Shown here one piece after another: positions 49,917 through 58,527 of a stretch of DNA of 64,000 bases (position 1 is the stretch's first letter; every line of letters starts with the position of its first letter). The notes beneath the pieces are model-generated. The model did no database searches and was not told the origin of the DNA. It worked only from the letters and a program-made list of their open reading frames with translations. Position numbers and translations under genes: made by a program. The DNA comes from a virus. The stretch is from the IMG/VR virus record IMGVR_UViG_3300025417_000566, positions 1 through 64,000 of that record; one strand, given 5' to 3'.

Positions 49917-49959
49917 TTGTATCCATCTAAATACTCATAGGAGTGTACGATGGATACAA
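49917..49959 (+). promoter_or_regulatory. 11-bp inverted repeat enclosing a late promoter, ribosome site and start codon
   Basis: TTGTATCCATC (49917-49927) pairs perfectly with GATGGATACAA (49949-49959), which contains the ATG of the next gene. The 21-nt loop contains most of the late box CTAAATAC (49927-49934) and AGGAG (49938-49942). In a read-through mRNA the stem would bury the start codon. An mRNA starting from the late box (about 49940) lacks the left arm. This is the arrangement known for T4 gene e (lysozyme). Confidence 0.65.
49927..49934 (+). promoter_or_regulatory. Late box CTAAATAC heading the accessory operon
   Basis: Predicted start of transcription is near 49940, giving a short leader with AGGAG before ATG 49950. 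The genes that follow to the window end overlap or nearly touch, so this box probably drives much of the operon. Confidence 0.6.
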
Positions 49960-50255
49960 AACAATTAATTGCAGACGCCAAAGCCCGTTTCAGTCACAAT
50001 TCTGCCAAAGCATATCTAGCAGAAAAATACCGTAACAAACTACTTGTCGCAGAACAAGGCGGCTTATGGAAAGCCGACGGTGAAACCATTACCTTATTAA
50101 CCTCAATCAATTCAAAACGAGCAGTACTTATTGATACTTTTGACAATCCAGTAGAAGTTGACCGTAACGTATTATTAACTAAACTAAAAGAAGTCTATTC
50201 AGAAGTCATGGATCAATGGCTAAAAGAATGGAAAGAACTAGAGGCTAAACGATGA
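49950..50255 (+). CDS. Small conserved phage protein, unknown
   Basis: The 101-aa product begins MDTKQLIADAKARFSHNSAK and contains GGLWKADGETITLL and a C-terminal helix (KLKEVYSEVMDQWLKEWKEL). I recognise it as a type of small protein common in marine T4-like phages but without known function. It opens the accessory operon and overlaps the next gene by 4 nt (ATGA). Its start codon lies in the inverted repeat at 49917-49959, so its translation, and that of coupled genes, may depend on the late promoter. Confidence 0.75.
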   Translation: MDTKQLIADAKARFSHNSAKAYLAEKYRNKLLVAEQGGLWKADGETITLLTSINSKRAVLIDTFDNPVEVDRNVLLTKLKEVYSEVMDQWLKEWKELEAKR

Positions 50256-51058
50256 GTAGAGGGGCAATATTATTTGCTTTTAACTCACCTAAATATGATT
50301 ATTATGCAATGGCTAAGTACACAGCCAAACGCATTAATCATTTCTTAGACTTGCCAGTTACAATTGTAACTGACGAACAATCATTGCCGAAAACAGAAGA
50401 CTATGTTTGGGATAGTATTGTAACAACCACTCCAGATAAAAATAATATCAGAGACTATGGTGTTTGGATTAACAAGGGTAGATATCAAGCATATGAATTC
50501 AGCCCATATGAAGAAACATTATTATTAGATGCTGACTATGTTGTAAACTCAGATAAGTTATTGAAAACCTTTGAGTTTTACGATGACTTTTGCTGTCACA
50601 ATAAAACAAACTTTTTAATGCATCCTGGCGTACCCCAAGAAGTATTAAGTGTTTATAGTTATGAAACACTTTGGGCAACTGCCGTAACCTTTAAGAAAAG
50701 TAAACGGGCAGAGCAAATTTTTAACTGTTTAGAAATGGTACAAAATAATTATGATCACTACGCTAATATTCATAGTTTCATTGGTGGAGTATATCGTAAC
50801 GACTATGCACTTACTTTGGCTCTTCGCATTGTTAATGGTCATAGTACTAATCCTAGAGATATAATACCCTGGGACTTAGTACACGTAGGTAAAAACACTA
50901 GTGTGTATGCAAATAGTAATGATGAGTTTAATACTGAATACACAGTAATGTTTGACAATTGGCAACGTGGCAAGATTCGTAAAGAATATATTACAATTAA
51001 AGACATGGACTTTCATGTAATGAATAAAGATAACTTTGTGGAGATGATTAATGAATAA
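50252..51058 (+). CDS. Glycosyltransferase-like protein with DAD motif (paralogue 1)
   Basis: The 268-aa product begins with a Rossmann-like first strand (GAILFAFNSPKYDYYAMA), has VTIVTDEQSLP, and carries LLLDADYVVN near residue 90, a DxD-type motif that binds metal and nucleotide sugar in GT-A enzymes. Helical AYEFSPYEETLLLDAD is shared in pattern with the next gene (VYEASPYEYTIKLEAD), indicating paralogy. It is close to GT8-like phage proteins. Substrate unknown. It overlaps both neighbours by 4-8 nt. Confidence 0.65.
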   Translation: MSRGAILFAFNSPKYDYYAMAKYTAKRINHFLDLPVTIVTDEQSLPKTEDYVWDSIVTTTPDKNNIRDYGVWINKGRYQAYEFSPYEETLLLDADYVVNSDKLLKTFEFYDDFCCHNKTNFLMHPGVPQEVLSVYSYETLWATAVTFKKSKRAEQIFNCLEMVQNNYDHYANIHSFIGGVYRNDYALTLALRIVNGHSTNPRDIIPWDLVHVGKNTSVYANSNDEFNTEYTVMFDNWQRGKIRKEYITIKDMDFHVMNKDNFVEMINE

Positions 51059-51797
51059 AGGATTTGTTATCATGGCACAAGGTGACGATTATGTTAAGTG
51101 TGCCGAAGTATTAAAGAAAAACATTAAGCGTACTATGCCTAAAGCCAAAGTAACTATCATTACAACTGATATGCTACCCTATGGTGATCAAGCACCTGAT
51201 ACTAATTGGAAACTACAAAACGATTGGCAAGTATATGAAGCCAGTCCATATGAATATACAATCAAACTAGAAGCAGATATGTATTTACCGCGATCAATTG
51301 ATTATTGGTGGGACGTATTGCAACATAGAGATATGGTTGTTAGTACTACAATTAGAAACTTTAAACAAGAAATTAGTGATATCAAGGCATATCGTAGATT
51401 TATCTATGATAATAAACTACCTGACACATACAATAGCATTACTTACTTTAAGAAATCTGACACAGCACAGCAATTTTATGAAATTGTTCGTGATGTTTTT
51501 GAGAACTGGCCTTTCTATCGCAACTCACTACAATGTAACAAAGATGAATTGGCTACAACAGATTGGGCATATGCGATTGCTAGTCATATCATTGGCGCAG
51601 AGAAAACAACATTACCCCAGTTTACTGATATGAGCATGATTCACATGAAACAATTTATTAATGGAACTCCTACACAAGATTGGAGAGATGTTTTATTATA
51701 TGAAGTATCCAAAGATTCGTTGAGGGTAAACACAATTCCCCAAATGTATCCTTTTCACTATCATATGAAAGACTTTTGTGATAACATTAAGGTATAA
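51051..51797 (+). CDS. Glycosyltransferase-like protein with EAD motif (paralogue 2)
   Basis: The 248-aa product starts MNKGFVIMAQGDDYVKCAEV, has VTIITTDMLPYGD and YEASPYEYTIKLEADMYLPR, parallel to the preceding protein. The DxD aspartate is replaced by EAD, so metal binding may differ or activity may be lost. It overlaps the upstream gene by 8 nt. The pair looks like an old tandem duplication. Substrate and acceptor unknown. Confidence 0.62.
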   Translation: MNKGFVIMAQGDDYVKCAEVLKKNIKRTMPKAKVTIITTDMLPYGDQAPDTNWKLQNDWQVYEASPYEYTIKLEADMYLPRSIDYWWDVLQHRDMVVSTTIRNFKQEISDIKAYRRFIYDNKLPDTYNSITYFKKSDTAQQFYEIVRDVFENWPFYRNSLQCNKDELATTDWAYAIASHIIGAEKTTLPQFTDMSMIHMKQFINGTPTQDWRDVLLYEVSKDSLRVNTIPQMYPFHYHMKDFCDNIKV

Positions 51798-51800
51798 TAA

Positions 51801-52154
51801 ATGACAGAAGCCAAAGAAGAAGATTACGTATTATTTTGGGAAGCACCCAAAATTGAAAAACCTGAATTCAGACTTTACTATGACGCAAAAGGCAGTGTTG
51901 TTTGTTATACTTGTGAAAAGTTAGACGGGGATTATATTGTAATTGATGCACTTACTTATGCAGAAGGACGCCCCGATGTTCGTGTTGTTAACGGAAAATT
52001 AGTAAAAATTAACAACAATGCAGTAGTAAGTAAATTAGTTCCTGATGAAGAAGAAGGTCAACTTTGTTCTATTGATGATGTTAGTATCATCGTTACAAAG
52101 AAAGACAAAGTAAAAAAACAAAAATGGAAATTAGCAACTTATGAACTCGGATGA
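51801..52154 (+). CDS. Conserved hypothetical protein of the accessory operon
   Basis: The 117-aa product is acidic at the start (MTEAKEEDYVLFWEAPKIEK) and lysine-rich at the end, with beta-prone segments (FRLYYDAKGSVVCYTCEKLD). Two cysteines (VCYTC) are spaced Cx2C but no second pair is present. It overlaps the next gene by 14 nt. No function recognised. Confidence 0.65.
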   Translation: MTEAKEEDYVLFWEAPKIEKPEFRLYYDAKGSVVCYTCEKLDGDYIVIDALTYAEGRPDVRVVNGKLVKINNNAVVSKLVPDEEEGQLCSIDDVSIIVTKKDKVKKQKWKLATYELG

Positions 52155-53094
52155 TATTGTTGATGTAGCAGACTTAGATTGCATTTATCTAAGTTATGAC
52201 GAACCACAGAAAGAAGAATTTTGGTTAAAGATTAAGAACATGGTTCCTTGGGCAAAGCGTGTTGATGGGGTCAAAGGTAGTGATGCCGCACACAAAGCCG
52301 CAGGTGAGGCAAGTGAAACAGAACGTTTTATTCTTATTGACGGTGACAACATGCCTGATGAAGAATTCTTCAACATTCAGTTAGACTTTACTGATAAGAG
52401 TCCTAACTATAAACAAGCACAGTTTCGTTGGAAAGCAGTTAATGCTATCAACGGACTACGATACGGTAACGGTGGCATGAGCAGTTGGACAAAGACTTAT
52501 GTTGCTAATATGAAAACACACGAAAATCAAAATGAAGGTGATGTTTCACGTATTGCTGACTTTTGTTTAGATAGCGCAGACAACTTATACTGGGCTATGT
52601 ACGATTGCTATAGCACGACCTACCCTAATTACACTCCCTTTCAGGCTTGGCGTGCAGGTTTTCGTGAAGGTGTCAAGATGTGTTTGAATCGCGGTGCTGT
52701 ACCCAGCATTGAAGAATTCAAAGAAACAGTTGCCAGTCGCAATCTAAACAACCTTACAATTTGGCACAATGTGGGCACAGATGTTGAGAATGGTATTTGG
52801 GCTATCTATGGTGCTAGATTAGGCACATACATGACTATGTTATCTGATTGGGATCATACTAATGTTCAATGGTTTGATAACTATATTGAAATGTGGGACC
52901 AATACAAAGACAGAGATCCTCAACACTCAGCAGAATTTTTTGGTGAAGCATTGAGTGACAAGTTAGGTCTACCTATCTGTACACTTAGCCCAGAACAAAG
53001 CAAGTTTTTCAAACGTCATTATAATAGTGATAAACATAACTTAGGTCCTTTAGTAACTGAAATGGATGTTATTCGTAGGATCGAAGGCTGGTAA
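52141..53094 (+). CDS. Glycosyltransferase-like protein with DGD motif
   Basis: The 317-aa product begins DIVDVADLDCIYLSYDEPQK and contains TERFILIDGDNMPDEEFF near residue 60-75, where DGD would serve as the DxD motif of a GT-A-type transferase. Other segments (YGNGGMSSWTKTYVANM, WAMYDCYSTTYPNYTPFQAW) are typical of a phage protein set often found beside radical SAM genes. No sugar specificity can be read. It ends one base into the next ATG (TAATG). Confidence 0.6.
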   Translation: MNSDDIVDVADLDCIYLSYDEPQKEEFWLKIKNMVPWAKRVDGVKGSDAAHKAAGEASETERFILIDGDNMPDEEFFNIQLDFTDKSPNYKQAQFRWKAVNAINGLRYGNGGMSSWTKTYVANMKTHENQNEGDVSRIADFCLDSADNLYWAMYDCYSTTYPNYTPFQAWRAGFREGVKMCLNRGAVPSIEEFKETVASRNLNNLTIWHNVGTDVENGIWAIYGARLGTYMTMLSDWDHTNVQWFDNYIEMWDQYKDRDPQHSAEFFGEALSDKLGLPICTLSPEQSKFFKRHYNSDKHNLGPLVTEMDVIRRIEGW

Positions 53095-54497
53095 TGTCAA
53101 ACGAAACAGATAGAATTAAACAGATTAAAATTCGTGTACAGAACGAATCTACACCTACATTCTGTTTGGCAAAGTGGCATCACGTTACAATGTACTTACA
53201 AAGTGGTGAGACGCATAGTTGTTATCATCCACGACCGCACAAGATTCCATTAGAAGAATTGCGTGACAATCCCAGTGCATTGCACAATACGCACGAAAAG
53301 AAATTAGAACGCAAAATGATGCTTGAGGGTAAAAAGCCTGAAGGGTGTCAATATTGCTGGAACATTGAAGCAATGGGACCTGACTATATCAGCGACCGTC
53401 ATATTCGCAACAGCAGTATCTTTACTGAAGAACGCTTTGAGCAAACAGCGAAAGGTCCTTGGGATCAAAATATCAATCCAGAATACTTAGAGATTAACTT
53501 TGGTAACGAGTGTAATTTCAAATGCGGTTACTGTCATCCAAAGTATAGTACAAGTTTCTATAAAGAGATTGAAAAGTTTGGTCCTGTTACTAATGTAAAG
53601 AATCATCGTTGCGACATTGACTGGATGAAACTATATCAACGTGAAGAAGAAAATCCTTATGTTGATGCGTTTTGGAAATGGTGGCCTGAACTGCGCAAGA
53701 CATTAAACATCATGCGTGTTACTGGTGGCGAACCCACACTTCATAAATCTACATGGCAACTGTTAGATAAGATTGAAGAAGAACCCATGCCTTGGCTTGA
53801 ACTAAACATTAACAGCAATCTTGGAACAAAGCCAGTTCTCATAGAACGTTTAGCAGACAAGGTCAAAAAGTTAGTAGACGAAAATAAAATTCAAAGTTTT
53901 AAATTGTTTACTAGCATGGATACATGGGGAGAACGTGCTGAGTATATTCGCACTGGGTTAGACTTAGAATTGTGGGAACAAAACTTTCACACTTATGTAC
54001 AACGTAGTAACAGCCCAATTACATTCATGATTACATTCAATATCTTTAGTGTGACTTCATTTAAGTCATTGCTTGAGAAGTTTTTAGAATGGCGTGAACA
54101 ATATGGTTGGTTTGAAGAAAAGTCACACGACAAACATAGAATTCGTTTTGATACTCCATACCTTCGTGACCCTATTCAATATGACATGAACATTCTTCCC
54201 AAAGAAGAGTTTATGCCCTATATGTATGAATCATTACAGTTTATGAAGGACAATGTAGACGATACTGCTAGTAACAAGTTTACAACAATAGAATATGAAA
54301 AGTTTAAGCGTGTAGTTGACTACATGGCTGAAACTAATTATGAAGAAAAGAAATTGATTGAAGGTCGTAGAGACTTTTACAACTGGTTCAATGAGTTAGA
54401 TGATCGCAGAGAAAATGACTTATTAACCGTGTACCCAGAAATGTTGGAGTTTTATAGATTATGCCAGGAAACCAGCCTAACGAATCCTCTTTCGTAA
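53094..54497 (+). CDS. Radical SAM enzyme 1 (twitch-type)
   Basis: The 467-aa product has the radical SAM cluster motif Cys140-x3-Cys144-x2-Cys147 (NECNFKCGYCHP) and MRVTGGEPTLH (Gly211-Gly212-Glu213) for SAM binding. Upstream, FCLAKWHHVTMYLQSGETHS followed by CYH and later CQYC provide ligands for an auxiliary iron-sulfur cluster. This plan matches the twitch/SPASM-like radical SAM proteins. The core is longer than in its neighbours and it is the most diverged of the four similar genes. Substrate unknown: a peptide, sugar or nucleotide modification is possible. A 1-nt overlap with the gene before it. Confidence 0.85.
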   Translation: MSNETDRIKQIKIRVQNESTPTFCLAKWHHVTMYLQSGETHSCYHPRPHKIPLEELRDNPSALHNTHEKKLERKMMLEGKKPEGCQYCWNIEAMGPDYISDRHIRNSSIFTEERFEQTAKGPWDQNINPEYLEINFGNECNFKCGYCHPKYSTSFYKEIEKFGPVTNVKNHRCDIDWMKLYQREEENPYVDAFWKWWPELRKTLNIMRVTGGEPTLHKSTWQLLDKIEEEPMPWLELNINSNLGTKPVLIERLADKVKKLVDENKIQSFKLFTSMDTWGERAEYIRTGLDLELWEQNFHTYVQRSNSPITFMITFNIFSVTSFKSLLEKFLEWREQYGWFEEKSHDKHRIRFDTPYLRDPIQYDMNILPKEEFMPYMYESLQFMKDNVDDTASNKFTTIEYEKFKRVVDYMAETNYEEKKLIEGRRDFYNWFNELDDRRENDLLTVYPEMLEFYRLCQETSLTNPLS

Positions 54498-55762
54498 AAA
54501 AGTTATTGCTTGGTAAGAGCAAGACTTTTTGTATGATACCTTGGGTTCATTTGCACACTACACCCACCGGTGTAGCCGCGCCTTGCTGTATTGCAGAATC
54601 GTGCGCAACTCCTGACGGTGTTGGTGATTCTAAGACGCAAGGACTAATGGAATTAGTTAACAGCGAAAAGATGAATCAACTACGACTTGACATGTTGACT
54701 GGTAAAGAAAACATTGAATGTAGTAAGTGTTATAACCATGATGCTCAGGGCATTGATAGTTTTAGAACCACATCTAATGAGCAGTGGAAAAATGCTTTTG
54801 ATGACGTATTAGAAAATACCAATCTTGAAGATGGGTCACTAAAGAAATTCAAGATGCGTTACTTTGATATTCGTTTTAGCAATATCTGTAACTTTAAATG
54901 TCGCACATGTGGTTCAGCATTTAGTACTCAGTGGGAACAAGAAGATTTAAAGAGTGGAGTATTCTACGCAAAGATCATTCCAAAAAACAATAACAAAAAG
55001 TTCTTGCAAGACGTAGTAGATCAAATTCCAAATATGGAAGTTGCATACTTTGCAGGTGGTGAACCATTGATTACTGAAGAACATTATATTCTATTAGAAG
55101 AAATGATTCGCAGTAACCATACAGATATACTATTGCGTTACAATACTAACCTAAGTAATTTAAAATTTAAAGACAAAGACTTGCTTGGACTATGGAAACA
55201 CTTTAGTAAGAAAATTCAGATTTACGCAAGTATTGACCACTGCAAAGAACGTGCTGAGTATATCAGACATGGAACTGATTGGGGACAAGTTGAAACAAAC
55301 TTTATGCTTGCTAAACAAACGCCTTATGTTAATATTCAAATTAACACAGTATTGAGTGTGTTTAATTATTTGACTATTGATGAGTTTTATCAATACTTGA
55401 TTGACAAGAATATGTATACTAACAAAGATGCAGTATTCACATTGTACAATATGACAACTCCTGATCATTTAACATGTCATATCTTGCCACCTGAGTATAA
55501 AGCAAAGGGTGAAGAAAGTATCAACCGAGCAATTGCATACATGAAAACCAATAGATTTATTGACAAACATCTACAACAACTAGAAGTTGCTCCTGGTTGG
55601 GTAAATCACAAAGATAATTGGGATGAGCAAAAAGTTAAATTTAGAGAAGAAGTAAAAAGACTTGATATACTAAGGGGTGAATCATTTATGGAAACATTCC
55701 CTGAGATTGCAAATCTTTATATACCAGAACAACGAGTAAGAGCAAGAATGGCACCAGTATGA
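54461..55762 (+). CDS. Radical SAM enzyme 2 (twitch-type, paralogue of enzyme 3)
   Basis: The 433-aa product has Cys24 in FCMIPWVH, Cys42-Cys43, Cys87-x2-Cys90 (auxiliary ligands) and the SAM cluster Cys143-x3-Cys147-x2-Cys150 (ICNFKCRTCG), then AYFAGGEPLITEEH. It overlaps gene 1 by 37 nt, an unusually long overlap; a later non-ATG start is possible, since the conserved part begins near GKSKTFC. Two stretches are nearly identical in DNA to radical SAM gene 3, one of them 41 nt without a mismatch. It overlaps gene 3 by 4 nt. Confidence 0.85.
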   Translation: MPGNQPNESSFVKKLLLGKSKTFCMIPWVHLHTTPTGVAAPCCIAESCATPDGVGDSKTQGLMELVNSEKMNQLRLDMLTGKENIECSKCYNHDAQGIDSFRTTSNEQWKNAFDDVLENTNLEDGSLKKFKMRYFDIRFSNICNFKCRTCGSAFSTQWEQEDLKSGVFYAKIIPKNNNKKFLQDVVDQIPNMEVAYFAGGEPLITEEHYILLEEMIRSNHTDILLRYNTNLSNLKFKDKDLLGLWKHFSKKIQIYASIDHCKERAEYIRHGTDWGQVETNFMLAKQTPYVNIQINTVLSVFNYLTIDEFYQYLIDKNMYTNKDAVFTLYNMTTPDHLTCHILPPEYKAKGEESINRAIAYMKTNRFIDKHLQQLEVAPGWVNHKDNWDEQKVKFREEVKRLDILRGESFMETFPEIANLYIPEQRVRARMAPV

Positions 55763-56994
55763 ACCTAGACAAAGAATTTTTATTGAATGAAAGCAAAACG
55801 TTTTGCATGTTCCCCTGGGTTCATCTTAATGTAACACCTAAAGGTGATATTTATCCTTGCTGTAGTAATGATTACACTAAGCCATTTGGAAACACTAAAA
55901 AGACTTCTCTTAAAGAAGCATTTAACAGTGACCAAATGAAACAGTTACGTTTAGATATGCTAAACGAAAAGAAAAACGATATTTGCACATTTTGTTATAA
56001 ACACGAAGAAGCAGGCCCACATAGTTTTAGAAACTACAGTAAAGAACAATTTAGCAAACGCTTTGATGAAATCGTTCCAACTACACAGGCTGATGGAACA
56101 GTAGAAGAATTCAAAATGCGTTACTTTGATATTCGTTTTAGCAATATCTGTAACTTCAAGTGCAGAACATGTGGTAGCGAATTCAGTAGTCAATGGGGTG
56201 CAGAAATGCAAAAGCACTTTGATGACAAACACCCAATTGTTATTCATGCTGACGATGGTAAGGGGACAGTACTACAAGAAGTATTGTCACATATTGAATA
56301 TATCGACCTCGCTTATTTTGCAGGTGGTGAACCATTGATTACTGATGAACATTATGTAATGTTGGAAGAAATGATTCGTTTGGGTAAAACTGACATTACA
56401 CTACGTTACAATACCAATGCAAGTAATATCAAGTATAAGAAACATGATATCCTAGACTTATGGAAATACTTTAAAAAGATCGAATTGAGTTGTAGTGTAG
56501 ATCATTATGGTGAACGAGCAGAATGGTTACGCAAGGGAACTGATTGGGGTAAAGTAGAAAACAATCTATTGACTTTCCGTGATTTAGATTACATTAGTTT
56601 CCAAATGAATACTGTGTTTAGTATTTTCAACTATAGCACTATTGGTGAATTTTATAGTTATTTAAAGAGTAAGAACATTGTAAGGCGTGAAGATTGGTAT
56701 CATAGTCTTTACCTAGCAGTTCATCCTAGTTACTATTGTGCTAAGAGTTTACCCAAAGAATTAAAAGTAGAGGCAAGTGCCAAAGCATTAGCCTGGGCAG
56801 AGGCAAATAAAGATGATAATACTTCATTGTCAAGATTGGTAACAGACGCAGTTAATTTTGCTAGCGACCGTGATCAATGGCACGAAGTTAAGGATCAATT
56901 TATAATGCATACCCGAAGTATTGACAGGATCAGAGAAGAAAACTTCTGGGAAGTTTTCCCCGAATTAAATAAGTTACAAGACTTAGAGGAATAA
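55759..56994 (+). CDS. Radical SAM enzyme 3 (twitch-type)
   Basis: The 411-aa product carries FCMFPWVHLNVTPKGDIYPCC, CTFC as auxiliary ligands, the SAM cluster Cys131-x3-Cys135-x2-Cys138 (ICNFKCRTCG) and AYFAGGEPLITDEH. Order and spacing match enzyme 2 over the whole length, so the two arose by tandem duplication. The start is coupled to gene 2 (ATGA). It is followed after 2 nt by the 85-aa gene. Confidence 0.87.
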   Translation: MNLDKEFLLNESKTFCMFPWVHLNVTPKGDIYPCCSNDYTKPFGNTKKTSLKEAFNSDQMKQLRLDMLNEKKNDICTFCYKHEEAGPHSFRNYSKEQFSKRFDEIVPTTQADGTVEEFKMRYFDIRFSNICNFKCRTCGSEFSSQWGAEMQKHFDDKHPIVIHADDGKGTVLQEVLSHIEYIDLAYFAGGEPLITDEHYVMLEEMIRLGKTDITLRYNTNASNIKYKKHDILDLWKYFKKIELSCSVDHYGERAEWLRKGTDWGKVENNLLTFRDLDYISFQMNTVFSIFNYSTIGEFYSYLKSKNIVRREDWYHSLYLAVHPSYYCAKSLPKELKVEASAKALAWAEANKDDNTSLSRLVTDAVNFASDRDQWHEVKDQFIMHTRSIDRIREENFWEVFPELNKLQDLEE

Positions 56995-56996
56995 AC

Positions 56997-57254
56997 ATGG
57001 CAACTTTTGAAGCAGGAAATAAAGACGTAAGATTACAAGGTATGGTAAAAGACATCATGGCAAAGTATGTCGATAAAACACCTTTTACTGAAGAAATTTG
57101 TGATCAAATCATGGCAGATGTATTAGAAACATTTGGCAAAGAAGCCGATGCAAAGGTTATGATTGATACAGATACTAACGAAATTGAAATCACAGTACGT
57201 GATTTAATCAAAGTACCAATGACATTTTCATCACTAAAACTTTTCAAGGCATAA
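56997..57254 (+). CDS. Small protein between radical SAM genes, unknown; possible partner or substrate
   Basis: The 85-aa product is acidic, with a helical first half (RLQGMVKDIMAKYVDKTPFT, EEICDQIMADVLETFG) and a short beta part (KVMIDTDTNEIEITVRDLIK). AGAGGA lies well placed before ATG. It is embedded between enzymes 3 and 4. Small proteins in such places are sometimes peptide substrates or carrier/recognition proteins for radical SAM enzymes, but the sequence lacks the repeated Cys, Gly or core pattern of a typical precursor. Function unknown. Confidence 0.7.
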   Translation: MATFEAGNKDVRLQGMVKDIMAKYVDKTPFTEEICDQIMADVLETFGKEADAKVMIDTDTNEIEITVRDLIKVPMTFSSLKLFKA

Positions 57255-57255
57255 G

Positions 57256-58527
57256 ATGGACAAGGCAGTAGTCAAAAATCTAGTAGAAAACGGTAAACAC
57301 TTTTGTGTGTTACCTTGGGTACACTTTCATGCATGGCCTGATAGCCGTGTAATGCCTTGCTGTGTTGCAGATAGCAACATGCCTGTGGCAAAGATTGAAA
57401 GTGATCAGTCTATCATTGAAATGATGAACAGCGAAGACTACAAAAAGATTCGCACAGCAATGATGAATGACGAGCCTGTTGAGGCTTGCAAACGTTGTTA
57501 TGACTTAGAATTAATGGGCACATGGACTATGCGCCAAAGTCATAACAAGCGCAGAGGTCTAGATTATGTTGACTACATCGGTGACGTTACAAATGATGAT
57601 GGCTCATTAAAAGAGTTTGAAATGAAATACATGGATATTCGTTTCAGTAATCTATGTAATATGAAATGTCGTAGTTGTGGCCCTGCATGTTCAAGTCAAT
57701 GGGCACAAGAGTTCATGGATCAACGTGGCGAAGAAGTATTCAAAGAGTACTTCCCTAATCAAAAAATTGTTGTTAACAACAACGAAGACCAAACACTTAT
57801 GCTTAAACTAAAGCCATATCTTGCTGATGTGACTGAAGTATATTTTGCTGGTGGCGAAATCATTATTACACCTGAGCATTACGAATGTTTAGACTATTGG
57901 ATTGAAAATGGATTAACAGATCAAGTTGAATTAAACTATACAACAAACTTCTCTTCATTGAAGTACAAGAAAAATGTAGACTTGATTGAATACTGGAGTA
58001 AGTTCCCCAACTTACAAGTATGGGCTTCATTAGATGCACATGGCGACCTTGCTGAATGTATTCGCAAGGGTACTGATTGGTCTAAGATTGAAGCAAACAT
58101 TCGTGAGATTAAAGAAAAAGTCCCGCATGTTAAGTTTCAAATCACTCCTACAATTAGTATTTGGAATGTGTTTGACTTCCCAGACTTCTTTGACTACATG
58201 ATTGAAAAAGGATTTATCGATACTAGCAGTAGTCCACGATTTAATCTTGCAACTAACCCATGGTATGCAAACATTATGATTCTACCTAAACACGTTAAGC
58301 GTAGACTAACAGAATTGTATAGAGTATACCAAGAAAAGTATAAAGATAACATTGATATCTATAATGGATTCAAAATGATTATCTATAACTTAAACGTGGG
58401 TGATGAAAACAAAGGTGGTATCTTAGAGTTCAAGCAGTTTAATGATGAACTTGACGGATTCCGTGATGAAAAACTTGAAAACATAGTACCAGAATTAAAA
58501 GAGGTTTATGAGTGGGCCGCAAGTTAA
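57256..58527 (+). CDS. Radical SAM enzyme 4 (twitch-type)
   Basis: The 423-aa product carries FCVLPWVHFHAWPDSRVMPC, CKRC, the SAM cluster Cys134-x3-Cys138-x2-Cys141 (LCNMKCRSCG) and VYFAGGEIIITPEH, where the usual proline after GGE is replaced. It is a more distant paralogue of enzymes 2 and 3. It starts 1 nt after the 85-aa gene and overlaps enzyme 5 by 16 nt. Confidence 0.86.
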   Translation: MDKAVVKNLVENGKHFCVLPWVHFHAWPDSRVMPCCVADSNMPVAKIESDQSIIEMMNSEDYKKIRTAMMNDEPVEACKRCYDLELMGTWTMRQSHNKRRGLDYVDYIGDVTNDDGSLKEFEMKYMDIRFSNLCNMKCRSCGPACSSQWAQEFMDQRGEEVFKEYFPNQKIVVNNNEDQTLMLKLKPYLADVTEVYFAGGEIIITPEHYECLDYWIENGLTDQVELNYTTNFSSLKYKKNVDLIEYWSKFPNLQVWASLDAHGDLAECIRKGTDWSKIEANIREIKEKVPHVKFQITPTISIWNVFDFPDFFDYMIEKGFIDTSSSPRFNLATNPWYANIMILPKHVKRRLTELYRVYQEKYKDNIDIYNGFKMIIYNLNVGDENKGGILEFKQFNDELDGFRDEKLENIVPELKEVYEWAAS

